Origin: Gordonia lacunae
Lineage (GTDB): Bacteria > Actinomycetota > Actinomycetes > Mycobacteriales > Mycobacteriaceae
Length of the DNA stretch: 64,000 bases
Direction of reading: 5' to 3'
Assembly: GCF_002149015.1 (NCBI RefSeq)
Contig: NZ_NGFO01000002.1
Coordinates: 228,143-292,142, forward strand
A program made the translations under genes and the position numbers. The notes beneath the pieces were generated by a model. It was not told the origin of the DNA. It searched no databases and saw only the letters and a list, made by a program, of their open reading frames with translations. Of this stretch, positions 27,113 through 35,895 are shown piece by piece. Within the stretch, counting starts at the first letter, position 1. Every line of letters starts with the position of its first letter.

Positions 27113-28714
27113 GTGACCGGCCGCGACCCTGCACCGGACGACCCCGGCCCGGTGGCGACCGACACGGCTCCGGACGCGTTGGCGATGCGGCCGAGGTTCG
27201 CCCGCGCCGGGCTGCTCGCCGTCGTCTTCGTCTGCGCCGCGTGCGGTCTGGTGTACGAGTTGGCACTGGTCTCGCTCGGGTCGTTCCTGATCGGGAACAC
27301 CGCGACCCAGGCGTCGATCGTCCTCGCGGTGATGGTCTTCGCGATGGGCATCGGGTCGCTCGCCGCCAAACCGCTCCAGCCACAATCGGTCACAGCTTTC
27401 GCGGTCATCGAACTCCTGCTCGCACTCATCGGCGGACTGTCGGTGATGGTGCTCTACGCCGCCTTCGCATACCTCGAGCTGTACACGCCCGCACTCGTCC
27501 TCGTGGCCTTCGTACTCGGCATCCTGATCGGCGCCGAGATCCCGCTGCTGATGGTCCTGCTGCAACGGATCCGACGCCAGGAGGCCGGCTCGGCGGTGGC
27601 CGACATGTTCGCCGTCGACTACATCGGCGCCCTCATCGGCGGCCTGTGCTTCCCGTTCCTGTTGCTGCCGTTCTTCGGCCAGTTGCGGGGCGCGCTGGCG
27701 GTCGGACTCGTCAACGCCGCGGCCGGTTGTTTCCTCGTCTTCGTGATCTTCCGGAAGTCGATGTCGCGCACCCAGATGCTCGTCCTGTCCGCGTCGGCGA
27801 TCGGGGTCGTCGCCGTCCTGGTCGCCGGCCTGATGCTCTCCGGCCGCTTCGAGATCACCGCCCGCCAAGCGCTGTATCGAGACCCGATCGTGGCCGCCGA
27901 GCGCAGCGCGTATCAGGACATCGTCATCACCGAGAACCGCTTCGGCGCAGCGGCCGACACCCGCCTGTATCTCAATGGCGACCTGCAATTCTCCTCCGTC
28001 GACGAGCACCGCTACCACGAGACGCTGGTGCATCCGGCGATGTCCGGGCCGCACGACTCCGTCCTGATCCTCGGTGGCGGTGACGGACTCGCGCTCCGCG
28101 AGGTGCTCACCTACCCCGACGCCCGCGACATCACCCTCGTCGAACTCGACCCGGAGATGATCCGACTGGCCCGGACCGACGAGCGTCTCACCACCCTGAA
28201 CCGGGGGTCGATGACCGACCCCCGAGCCGCGGTGGTCACCGCCGACGCCTTCTCCTGGCTGCGTGGCACCGACCGCCGGTTCGACGTGATCATCGTCGAC
28301 ATGCCCGACCCCGACGACTCGGCCACCGCGAAGCTGTACTCCACCGAGTTCTACGCTATGGTCCGCGCTCATCTCGCAGAGTCGGGCCGCACCGTCGTCC
28401 AGGCCGGCTCCCCCTACTTCGCGCCGAAGTCGTTCTGGTGCGTCGCGTCGACCATGCGCGCGGCCGGACTGGACCCGACCCCGTACCACGTCGACGTACC
28501 GGCATTCGGGGACTGGGGATTCCACCTGGCCGGCGTCGCGGGCAGGATCACCCCGTCGGTGCGGGCCCCGGGCCCGCTCCGGTTCCTCAGCCCCGAGCAG
28601 TTGGCCGCCGCAACGGTTTTCCCACTCGACCGGCAGCAGCTGGACCTGCCTCCGTCGACTCTCATGGACCCCCGGATCCTGCGGTACGCGCAAGGCGAGT
28701 GGGCGACCTACTGA
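27113..28714 (+). CDS. Membrane-embedded spermidine-synthase-like aminopropyltransferase
   Basis: The 533-residue product joins about seven membrane helices (residues 30-245) to a cytoplasmic spermidine-synthase-type domain (about 250-525). The enzyme part keeps LYLNGDLQFSSVDEHRYHE, the nucleotide motif GGGDG at 321-325, LVELDPEMI, and VDMPDPDD near 396-402 with LYSTEFY following. This suggests transfer of an aminopropyl group from decarboxylated S-adenosylmethionine, or a related reaction on an unknown acceptor at the membrane. It starts at GTG 27113, 28 bases after the DUF350 stop, and ends the cluster. Confidence 0.9.
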   Translation: MTGRDPAPDDPGPVATDTAPDALAMRPRFARAGLLAVVFVCAACGLVYELALVSLGSFLIGNTATQASIVLAVMVFAMGIGSLAAKPLQPQSVTAFAVIELLLALIGGLSVMVLYAAFAYLELYTPALVLVAFVLGILIGAEIPLLMVLLQRIRRQEAGSAVADMFAVDYIGALIGGLCFPFLLLPFFGQLRGALAVGLVNAAAGCFLVFVIFRKSMSRTQMLVLSASAIGVVAVLVAGLMLSGRFEITARQALYRDPIVAAERSAYQDIVITENRFGAAADTRLYLNGDLQFSSVDEHRYHETLVHPAMSGPHDSVLILGGGDGLALREVLTYPDARDITLVELDPEMIRLARTDERLTTLNRGSMTDPRAAVVTADAFSWLRGTDRRFDVIIVDMPDPDDSATAKLYSTEFYAMVRAHLAESGRTVVQAGSPYFAPKSFWCVASTMRAAGLDPTPYHVDVPAFGDWGFHLAGVAGRITPSVRAPGPLRFLSPEQLAAATVFPLDRQQLDLPPSTLMDPRILRYAQGEWATY

Positions 28715-28774
28715 CGCCGAGGCGTCCGCGAACGCACATGCTCGACATGAGCGGCTCCCGATGAATCGCATTCG

Positions 28775-28789
28775 GTTGACGATGTCAAC
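28775..28789. promoter_or_regulatory. Candidate TetR operator (GTTGAC-N3-GTCAAC)
   Basis: A perfect 6-base inverted repeat around GAT lies 15 bases before the TetR start at 28804 and overlaps a TTGACG box. A TAGGGT box follows at 28792-28797, six bases before the ATG. Autoregulation by the downstream TetR gene is inferred. Confidence 0.55.
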
Positions 28790-28803
28790 TGTAGGGTGAG
28801 GCG

Positions 28804-29415
28804 ATGACCACCAGGGCCGAGAGCGCGGCGCACACCAGGCAGGCGCTGCTGGTGGCGGCGTCGGCCCTCCTCGATCACGGCGGACCGGAAGCGGTGACCC
28901 TGCGCGAAGTCGGCAGTGGCGCCGGGGTTTCCCGGTCCGCCGCGTACCGGCACTTCGTGGGGAAGGACGAACTGCTGGCGGCGGTCGCCGCCGACGCATG
29001 GGCGGTCGTCGCCGATGGACTCGACGCCATCTCGTCCGACGCCGAACGGTCCCCCGGGGACGCCGTGCGGTCGGCGCTACACGCGCTGTCCGACCTCGGA
29101 CTGGGCCGGCCACATCTCTACCGGCTCATGTTCGCGACCCCGGCGGGCGCGCCGGCGATCCCCGCGGCCGCACGTGCACAGGACGGTCTCGTGTCCCTCG
29201 TGGGCCGCATCGTCGGCGCCGACGCGGCACGACACCATGCGGCGCTGCTCTTCGCGGCGGCCCACGGCCTCACCGACCTGGACACCCACGGCCACCTGCC
29301 ACCCGACAAGTGGCACGCCGACAGGCACACCCTCATCGATCTCGCCGTCTCCTCGCTGCCCCACGGAGACAACGGCAACGGCGCCGCCGGCCGTACCGGG
29401 AACGCCGATGTCTAG
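28804..29415 (+). CDS. TetR/AcrR family regulator
   Basis: This 203-residue regulator has the TetR DNA-binding domain at residues 8-60, including VTLREVGSGAGVSRSAAYRHFVGKDELL, and a TetR_C_33-like C-terminal domain (LYRLMFATP then ALLFAAAHGLTDLDTHGHL). The ATG stands 6 bases after a TAGGGT box, so the transcript may be leaderless. Its stop overlaps the histidine kinase start by 8 bases, so the two are co-expressed, an unusual pairing of a one-component regulator with a two-component system. Confidence 0.9.
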   Translation: MTTRAESAAHTRQALLVAASALLDHGGPEAVTLREVGSGAGVSRSAAYRHFVGKDELLAAVAADAWAVVADGLDAISSDAERSPGDAVRSALHALSDLGLGRPHLYRLMFATPAGAPAIPAAARAQDGLVSLVGRIVGADAARHHAALLFAAAHGLTDLDTHGHLPPDKWHADRHTLIDLAVSSLPHGDNGNGAAGRTGNADV

Positions 29416-30598
29416 CGGGGTGACGATCGCGCTCGTCCTGCTCGGCGTGCTCGCCTGCGTCGGCGCGGTGGTGCTGATCCGCACCCGACGCGTCGTGCGG
29501 ACCCCCGCCGAGCGGGCGGTCCACCTGGCCCTGCACACCGCCTCCCTCGCCGCGCGCTCACTGCGTACCGGACTGTCGGCGGAGTCCGCGCGTGAGGCAT
29601 TGCCCCACCTGCACACACTGACCGCCGCCGAGGCGGTCGCGCTCTACGACGGTGAACCGAGCCGCCTCGCCCATCTGCCCGACGGCGACGACATCTGGGA
29701 CGACGAGATGCTCGGTCATGCCGACCGCGCGGCGGCCTCCGCGCTCGGCGACCTCCGACGCGTACTGCTCACCGACCCCAGTGGCGCCGAGTCGCCGGTA
29801 CGTGCTCTCGTGGCCCAGCCCCTCCTCGCCGACGACGTCGGGGTCGGGGTCCTGGTGGTGGCCACCACGCGACGGCCCGGCCCCGGAATGCTCGGCGCCA
29901 TCGCCGAAGTCGCGCGGTACGCGTCGAGCCAGATCGAACTCGCCGACCTCGACGCATCACGCGCACGGCTCAACCGCGCCGAGGTCCTCGCCCTGCGCGC
30001 GCAGATCAGTCCGCACTTCATCTACAACGCGCTCAACACCATCGCCTCGTTCGTGCGGACCGACCCCGACCGGGCGCGCGAACTCGTCCTCGACTTCGCC
30101 GACTTCACCCGTTACTCCTTCCGCGCGGCCGGTGAATACACGGTCCTCGCCGACGAGTTGCGCAACATCGACCGCTACCTGACGCTCGAACGAGCCCGCT
30201 TCGGCAACGCGCTCGACGTCAAACTGCATGTCGCACCCGAGGTCTTGAACGTCGTCGTACCGTTCCTCGCGCTGCAGCCGCTCGTCGAGAACGCCGTCCG
30301 GCACGGCCTGGCATCGAAGGGCGGGGGCACGATCACGATCGTCGCGGCCGACGAGGGCACCGACTGCGTCATCACCGTCGAAGACGACGGCGTCGGCATG
30401 GAACCGGAGCTACTGCGCAGCGGCGCGCTGGACGCCCTCGATCACAGCGAGGGTGCGCACGTCGGACTCACCAATGTCGACCACCGTCTGCGCGCCGCCT
30501 TCGGCAACGACTACGGGCTCGTCGTCGAGACGGCGGTCGGCGCCGGCACCAAGGTGGGCATGCGCGTTCCGAAGTTCCGGGCGGGCATCCGGGCGTGA
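29408..30598 (+). CDS. LytS/YehU-type sensor histidine kinase
   Basis: The 396-residue kinase has one N-terminal membrane helix (about 5-24), a GAF-like sensor region (about 35-180) and a LytS-type kinase core. The phospho-acceptor His203 sits in LRAQISPHFIYNALN, and the ATP site is marked by LQPLVENAVRHGL, VEDDGVGM and GVGLTN-like HVGLTNVDHRL. Such kinases pair with LytTR regulators, and the next gene is one. In E. coli, relatives (BtsS, YpdA) sense pyruvate; here the downstream symporters suggest sensing of a small carboxylate. It starts at ATG 29408. Confidence 0.93.
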   Translation: MSSGVTIALVLLGVLACVGAVVLIRTRRVVRTPAERAVHLALHTASLAARSLRTGLSAESAREALPHLHTLTAAEAVALYDGEPSRLAHLPDGDDIWDDEMLGHADRAAASALGDLRRVLLTDPSGAESPVRALVAQPLLADDVGVGVLVVATTRRPGPGMLGAIAEVARYASSQIELADLDASRARLNRAEVLALRAQISPHFIYNALNTIASFVRTDPDRARELVLDFADFTRYSFRAAGEYTVLADELRNIDRYLTLERARFGNALDVKLHVAPEVLNVVVPFLALQPLVENAVRHGLASKGGGTITIVAADEGTDCVITVEDDGVGMEPELLRSGALDALDHSEGAHVGLTNVDHRLRAAFGNDYGLVVETAVGAGTKVGMRVPKFRAGIRA

Positions 30599-30671
30599 AC
30601 ACAGGGTTTCGGCAGGTACCCGGCGGCGCGGGCGGTAAACTGCGGTCTGTCGTCGAGGCGGGAGGTGTTCC

Positions 30672-31487
30672 ATGACCGCACTGGTGGTACTCGCGGTCGA
30701 CGACGAACCACCCGCTCTCGACGAGCTCGGCTACCTGTTGAACCGGCAGGACGACGTCGCCGAGGTCCACTCGGCCTCCGACGCCACCGGCGCCCTCCGC
30801 GAACTCAACGAACACCGCATCGACGCGATCTTCCTCGACATCAACATGCCCGGCCTCTCGGGACTCGAACTCGCCGGCGTACTCGCTAAGTACGCCTCAC
30901 CGCCGGCGATCGTCTTTGTCACCGCCCACGACGACCGGGCCGTCGACGCGTTCGAGGTCGGCGCAGTCGACTACCTGCTCAAACCCCTTCGCGAGCAACG
31001 TCTCACGCAGGCGGTCGAGCGGGTCCGCGCCAGCCTCGACAGTCGGGGACGCGCACCCGAACCCGAGCAGCCGACCGCTCGCCCCGAACGCCGGAGCGGC
31101 TCGGACGACGTCATCCCGGTGGAGATGAGCGGCGTGACCTCACTGGTCCGGCGCGACTCGATCTCCTGGGTCGAGGCCGTCGGCGACTACGCCCGCCTGC
31201 ACGCGGAATCCGGCGCGCACCTCGTGCGCATCCCGTTGTCCACCCTCGAATCACGCTGGCAGGAGACCGGTTTCGCGCGGGTTCACCGGTCCTATCTCGT
31301 CGCGCTGCCGATGGTCACCGGATTGCGCACCGTCGGCGGCGGCACGGTGGTGTGCGTGCGGGCGAACGGCGCGTCCGACGCCGTGGAACTACCCGTGAGC
31401 CGGCGTCAGGTCCGCGAACTGAAGGATCGTCTCATCCGGGACCCACTGCGCCAGTACCGTTCCCCCACCGGCCGCGACGATGGCTGA
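30672..31487 (+). CDS. LytTR-family response regulator
   Basis: This 271-residue regulator has a receiver domain with Asp10-Asp11, phospho-acceptor Asp56 (FLDINMPGLSG) and Lys104 (DYLLKPL). A Pro/Glu/Arg linker follows, then a LytTR DNA-binding domain (about 150-260) with ISWVEAVGDYARLH and FARVHRSYLVAL. It is the partner of the kinase before it, with 73 bases between them and a GGAGG ribosome site. Its stop overlaps the next gene by 8 bases, which ties the two-component system to the transporter genes. Confidence 0.94.
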   Translation: MTALVVLAVDDEPPALDELGYLLNRQDDVAEVHSASDATGALRELNEHRIDAIFLDINMPGLSGLELAGVLAKYASPPAIVFVTAHDDRAVDAFEVGAVDYLLKPLREQRLTQAVERVRASLDSRGRAPEPEQPTARPERRSGSDDVIPVEMSGVTSLVRRDSISWVEAVGDYARLHAESGAHLVRIPLSTLESRWQETGFARVHRSYLVALPMVTGLRTVGGGTVVCVRANGASDAVELPVSRRQVRELKDRLIRDPLRQYRSPTGRDDG

Positions 31488-31878
31488 GCACCCACCCCAG
31501 CGGGAACGCGTCGTGCTCGCCGCGCGCCGCGGGGCACGGATGGTGCGCACCCGCGTCGAGGTCCAGGAGCAGACCGAGGTCGGCGACGCGCTCGTCCGGG
31601 GTCTCATGCGCGCCCAGCTCGGCCTGGGCCTGCGGCTCGGCGGCGCCCTGCTCGCCGTCGCCATGACGATGCCCGTTGCCGCCTGGCTGTTTCCGGGCAT
31701 CGCCGACGCCGAGGTCCTGGGAGTCCGAGTCATCTGGCTGACGCTGGGAGCCCTCGCCTTCCCGCTCCTGTATCTGACCGGACGGCTCTACGTCCATCTC
31801 GCCGAACAGGCCGAGCGCGACTTCATGGGGCTCGTCGATGACGATCTGTCCGACACACCCGAACCGGGTCCGCCGTGA
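31480..31878 (+). CDS. Small membrane protein preceding an SSS symporter
   Basis: The 132-residue protein has two predicted membrane helices (about 46-70 and 82-108) between a basic N-terminus and an acidic C-terminus. It takes the position that DUF485 proteins hold before acetate symporters, though its sequence is not clearly DUF485. It overlaps both neighbours (8 bases with the response regulator, 4 with the symporter), so it is coupled to them and may be a helper subunit of the transporter. Confidence 0.75.
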   Translation: MAEHPPQRERVVLAARRGARMVRTRVEVQEQTEVGDALVRGLMRAQLGLGLRLGGALLAVAMTMPVAAWLFPGIADAEVLGVRVIWLTLGALAFPLLYLTGRLYVHLAEQAERDFMGLVDDDLSDTPEPGPP

Positions 31879-33641
31879 CGACCGAGGTCCACGTCCTCAC
31901 CGCCGTCGGCCTGTTCGCCGCCGCCATCGCCACCATCGTGGTCGGCGCCTGGGGCGGCCGGTTCTCGCGGACCACCTCCGACTTCCTGGTGGCGTCCCGG
32001 TCGGTCGGCTCACGCTGGAACGCCGCTGCGGTGTCGGGCGAGTACTTGTCGGCGGCATCGTTTCTCGGGGTGGCCGGCCTCATCGCGAAGTACGGCGCCG
32101 ACGCGCTCTGGTATCCGGTCGGTTTCACCGCGGGCTACCTCGGCCTCCTGCTGTTCGTCGCCGCGCCCCTGCGTCGTTCCGGGGCCTACACCGTGCCCGA
32201 CTTCGCCGAGTTCCGCCTCGCCTCCTCGGCCGCACGGAAGACCGCGATGCTCGTCGTGGTCGTCGTCTGCGTGCTCTACCTCATCCCGCAGTTCCAGGGT
32301 GCGGGACTCACCCTCAACATCCTGCTCGGCGCCCCCGTGTGGGCCGGGGTGGTCGGCGTCGGCCTGATCGTCATCGTCAACGTCGTCGGCGGCGGCATGC
32401 GGTCGATCACCTTCGTGCAGGCCTTCCAGTACTGGCTCAAACTGACCGCGATCGCGGTCCCCGCGCTCGTCCTGATCGGCGTCTTCGCCCAGGACCCCAC
32501 CCCCGTCGGGGAACCCGCACCGCCTCGCATCACCACCGCGACCACCGTCGACGTGACCACCGACGTGTCGGTCACCGTCGCCGAGACCACCGGCGTCCGG
32601 GTCACCGGGACGCTGGACGGGGTCGTCGTCGACGAGGCGCCGGTGGCCACCACCGGACCGCACGTGATCTCCGCGGGCTCCACCATCTTCCTCGACGCCG
32701 GTGCGGCCACCCCCGTCGTCGCGGGCGCGCCGACGCAGAACGCGGACTGGATCGCGCCGGGCGGCGGCTTCGGCGGCAATCATCCCCTCTACCAGGTGCT
32801 GTCGCTGATCATCGCGACATTCCTCGGCGTGATGGGTCTGCCGCACGTGCTCGTGCGCTTCTACACCAACCCCGACGGTCGATCGGCCCGGCGGACAGCG
32901 CTGGCCGTCATCGCGTTGCTGTCGCTGTTCTATCTGTTCCCGATCCTGTTGGGGGTGTTCGCGCGGCTCTATGTCCCCGAGCTGTTGATCACCGGGACCG
33001 CCGATGCCGCGGTCCTGCTGTTGCCGAGTGCGGCGGTCGGCGGGATCGCCGGCCAGATCCTGGCCGCTCTCGTCGCGGCAGGAGCGATCGCGGCGTTCCT
33101 CGCCACGTCGTCGGGGCTCCTGGTGTCGGTCGCCGGCGCGCTCGCCACCGATCTGTTGCGCGGCCGCGTCCGCGATTTCCGGGTCGCCGCGGTCATCGGC
33201 GGACTGATCCCGATCGGCCTGTCGCTGGCGGCCGCCTCCCTGGAACTGTCCCGGACCGTCGGATTGGTGTTCGCGGTCGCCGCGTCGACATTGTGCCCAC
33301 TGCTGGTCCTGGGGATCTGGTGGCGCGGGCTGACGGCCGTCGGCGCCATCGCCGGACTCGTCGTCGGCGGCGCGGCATCGGGGTCGGCGACGATGCTCGC
33401 GATCGCCGGGGTCGTCGACGACGACGTGTTGGGCGGGTGGCTCGCGGTCGTGATCGGCTACCCGGCCGCGGTCACGGTGCCGCTCGCATTCGGCACGATG
33501 GTGCTGGTCAGCCGGATGACCCGACGTCAGGTACCCGCCGACCTCGCGCGGACCTTCGCGCGGATGCACGTGCCCGAACGCGTCGGGATGGGGCTGGACC
33601 GCACACCCGGACGGGTGGCCGATGACCGATCGGACAGGTGA
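31875..33641 (+). CDS. SSS-family sodium:monocarboxylate symporter with a large loop insertion
   Basis: This 588-residue ActP-like symporter has about 13 membrane helices and the family signatures DFLVASRSVGSRWNA, SGEYLSAASFLGVAGL and GVMGLPHVLVRFYTNPDGRSAR. Between helices, residues about 205-305 form an extra Thr/Val-rich segment that looks like beta strands and is largely missing from the second symporter at 34152. The GTG start overlaps the preceding stop. The likely substrates are acetate, propionate or pyruvate. It is directly linked to the LytS/LytTR pair. Confidence 0.9.
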   Translation: MTTEVHVLTAVGLFAAAIATIVVGAWGGRFSRTTSDFLVASRSVGSRWNAAAVSGEYLSAASFLGVAGLIAKYGADALWYPVGFTAGYLGLLLFVAAPLRRSGAYTVPDFAEFRLASSAARKTAMLVVVVVCVLYLIPQFQGAGLTLNILLGAPVWAGVVGVGLIVIVNVVGGGMRSITFVQAFQYWLKLTAIAVPALVLIGVFAQDPTPVGEPAPPRITTATTVDVTTDVSVTVAETTGVRVTGTLDGVVVDEAPVATTGPHVISAGSTIFLDAGAATPVVAGAPTQNADWIAPGGGFGGNHPLYQVLSLIIATFLGVMGLPHVLVRFYTNPDGRSARRTALAVIALLSLFYLFPILLGVFARLYVPELLITGTADAAVLLLPSAAVGGIAGQILAALVAAGAIAAFLATSSGLLVSVAGALATDLLRGRVRDFRVAAVIGGLIPIGLSLAAASLELSRTVGLVFAVAASTLCPLLVLGIWWRGLTAVGAIAGLVVGGAASGSATMLAIAGVVDDDVLGGWLAVVIGYPAAVTVPLAFGTMVLVSRMTRRQVPADLARTFARMHVPERVGMGLDRTPGRVADDRSDR

Positions 33642-33798
33642 CCGCTCGCCGTTCGTCGGACCTCACCGACCGTCCGTCGCACGGTCCGCGGACTTCGGCG
33701 TGTGATCCAGACCACCCGATTGCCTGTGATCTGCACCTCATTCAGGCTGACTGTCGTAGAGCCATCACACATGTGGCCACGTCACCCTGGGAGGAAAC
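33642..33798 (+). promoter_or_regulatory. Upstream region of the DUF485-actP pair with Crp-like half-sites
   Basis: This 157-base gap holds TGTGATCCAGACCAC at 33701-33715, which resembles one half of a TGTGA-N6-TCACA Crp/GlxR site plus a weak second half, and ATCACACATGTGG near 33761. GGGAGG precedes the GTG start. Acetate symporter genes are often under Crp-type control in actinobacteria. The site call is tentative. Confidence 0.3.
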
Positions 33799-34155
33799 GT
33801 GTCGACCGTCGACCAACCACCACCGGCGCCACACGCGCCGACCGGCGAAGAGTTCATCGAGATGCAGGCCAGTCCGGAGTTCCAGGAACTGCGGCGAACC
33901 CTGCGGAAGTTCGTCTTTCCGCTGACCGCCTTCTTCCTGATCTGGTACGCCGTCTACGTGCTGCTCGGCGCGTTCGCGCATGACTTCATGGCGACCCAGG
34001 TCTGGGGCAACATCAACCTCGGCCTCATCCTCGGCCTGCTGCAGTTCGTCAGCACCTTCGTCATCACCGGCATGTACGTACGCTTCGCCAATCGCAACCT
34101 CGACCCGAAGGCCGAGGCGATCCGCAACGAGATGGAAGGCGGTCCCTCGCTGTGA
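33799..34155 (+). CDS. DUF485 membrane protein
   Basis: The 118-residue protein has the DUF485 pattern: SPEFQELRRTLRKFVFPLTAFFLIWYAVYVLL, written here as SPEFQELRRTLRKFVFP and the first helix, then INLGLILGLLQFVSTFVITG as the second helix and YVRFANRNLDP. These small proteins (E. coli YjcH type) precede acetate permeases. It starts with GTG after a GGGAGG site and overlaps the actP start by 4 bases. Confidence 0.92.
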   Translation: MSTVDQPPPAPHAPTGEEFIEMQASPEFQELRRTLRKFVFPLTAFFLIWYAVYVLLGAFAHDFMATQVWGNINLGLILGLLQFVSTFVITGMYVRFANRNLDPKAEAIRNEMEGGPSL

Positions 34156-35819
34156 GCCCCACCGTAGTGAACAGCATCGGGGACACCACCGATGTGACCG
34201 TCCTCGCGGCGACCGTCGGCAGTCCGGTCGCCAACATCGCCATCTTCGCCGCGTTCGTCGCGGTCACGATGTTCGTGGTCATCAAGGCCAGCAAGAACAA
34301 CAACACCGCCGCCGACTTCTTCACCGGCGGCCGCGGGTTCTCCGGACCGCAGAACGGCATCGCGATCGCCGGCGACTACCTGTCGGCAGCCAGCTTCCTC
34401 GGCATCGCGGGCGCCATCGCGGTCTACGGCTACGACGGCTTCCTCTACTCCATCGGATTCCTCGTCGCGTGGCTGGTCGCCTTGCTGCTCGTCGCCGAAT
34501 TGCTGCGCAACACCGGCAAATTCACGATGGCCGACGTCCTGAGCTTCCGGCTCAAGCAACGCCCGGTCCGTCTGGCCGCGGCGATCTCGACCCTCGCGGT
34601 GTCGTTGTTCTACCTGCTCGCCCAGATGGCCGGCGCCGGCGGCCTGGTCGCGCTGCTCCTCGACATCGAGGGGCGTCTCGGCCAGTCCATCGTCATCGCC
34701 GTCGTCGGTGCGCTGATGATCGTCTACGTGCTCATCGGCGGCATGAAGGGCACCACCTGGGTGCAGATCATCAAGGCCGTCCTGCTCATCGCGGGCGCCG
34801 GCATCATGACGTTCATCGTCCTGGCCAAGTTCGGCATGAACCTGTCGTCGATCCTGGGTGCGGCACAGGATGCGGTGACCGACTCGACCAGCGAAAAGGT
34901 CGCCGCGCGTGACGTTCTCGCTCCCGGCGCCCAGTACGGCGGTTCGCTGACGAGCCAGATCAACTTCATCTCGCTCGCCATCGCGCTCGTCCTCGGCACC
35001 GCGGGCCTGCCGCATGTGCTGATGCGCTTCTACACCGTGCCCACCGCGAAGGAGGCCCGCAAATCGGTGGTCTGGGCCATCGCCCTCATCGGCGCCTTCT
35101 ACCTGTTCACCCTGGTGCTCGGTTACGGCGCGGCGGCACTGGTCGGACCGGACAAGATCCTCGACGCCGCCGGCGGACAGAACTCGGCCGCACCGCTATT
35201 GGCCTTCGAGCTGGGCGGCGTCGTACTGCTGGGCATCATCTCGGCGGTCGCCTTCGCGACCATCCTCGCCGTGGTCGCCGGCCTCGCCATCACGGCGTCG
35301 GCGTCGTTCGCCCACGACATCTACGCCTCGGTGATCAAGCGCAACAAGGCAAGTGAGGCCGATCAGGTCCGCGTCTCGCGGTACACCGTCGTCGTCCTCG
35401 GCATCGTGAGCATCGTCCTCGGCATCCTCGCCAACGGCCAGAACATCGCCTTCCTGGTGGCGCTGGCCTTCGCGATCGCCGCGGCCGCGAACCTGCCGAC
35501 GATCGTCTACTCGCTCTACTGGAAGCGCTTCAACACCCGCGGCGCCCTGTGGAGCATGTACGGCGGTCTGATCTCCACGATCGTGCTGATCATCTTCTCC
35601 CCCGCCGTCTCCGGGTCGTCGACCGCCATGATCTCCGGCGCCGACTTCGCCTGGTTCCCGTTGGCCAACCCCGGCATCATCTCGATCCCGCTGGCCTTCA
35701 TCCTCGGTATCGTCGGCACGCTGACGACTCCATCGGACAACGGCACCCCGGAACGCAACGCGGAGATGGAAGTTCGGTCCCTCACCGGCATCGGCGCCGA
35801 GAAGGCCGTGCAGCACTAG
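34152..35819 (+). CDS. actP: Cation/acetate symporter ActP
   Basis: The 555-residue product is a typical ActP/MctC-type sodium:solute symporter that takes up acetate and related monocarboxylates. It has about 13 membrane helices and the motifs DFFTGGRGFSGPQNGIAIAGDYLSAAS (seen as ADFFTGGRGFSGPQNG and GDYLSAASFLGIAG), TAGLPHVLMRFYTVP and FAHDIYASVIKRNKASE. The GTG start overlaps the DUF485 stop. A very strong hairpin follows the stop. It is the second symporter in the region and lacks the insertion seen in the first. Confidence 0.95.
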   Translation: MSPTVVNSIGDTTDVTVLAATVGSPVANIAIFAAFVAVTMFVVIKASKNNNTAADFFTGGRGFSGPQNGIAIAGDYLSAASFLGIAGAIAVYGYDGFLYSIGFLVAWLVALLLVAELLRNTGKFTMADVLSFRLKQRPVRLAAAISTLAVSLFYLLAQMAGAGGLVALLLDIEGRLGQSIVIAVVGALMIVYVLIGGMKGTTWVQIIKAVLLIAGAGIMTFIVLAKFGMNLSSILGAAQDAVTDSTSEKVAARDVLAPGAQYGGSLTSQINFISLAIALVLGTAGLPHVLMRFYTVPTAKEARKSVVWAIALIGAFYLFTLVLGYGAAALVGPDKILDAAGGQNSAAPLLAFELGGVVLLGIISAVAFATILAVVAGLAITASASFAHDIYASVIKRNKASEADQVRVSRYTVVVLGIVSIVLGILANGQNIAFLVALAFAIAAAANLPTIVYSLYWKRFNTRGALWSMYGGLISTIVLIIFSPAVSGSSTAMISGADFAWFPLANPGIISIPLAFILGIVGTLTTPSDNGTPERNAEMEVRSLTGIGAEKAVQH

Positions 35820-35841
35820 GTCACTCGCGCTCGATCCGCAT

Positions 35842-35880
35842 CGACAGACGCACCACCGATCTTCGGTGGTGCGTCTGTCG
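35842..35880 (+). terminator. Strong hairpin after actP
   Basis: Two 18-base arms pair perfectly around a 3-base loop (left arm opens CGACAGACGC, right arm ends GCGTCTGTCG). It lies 23 bases after the actP stop. No T-run follows on the plus strand. Confidence 0.85.
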
Positions 35881-35895
35881 TTGGTGTGGGGCCCT

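Noticed and set aside
27098..29113. Minus-strand open frame of about 670 codons
   Set aside because: It mirrors the aminopropyltransferase and TetR genes. The protein is highly charged, repetitive and unlike any family.
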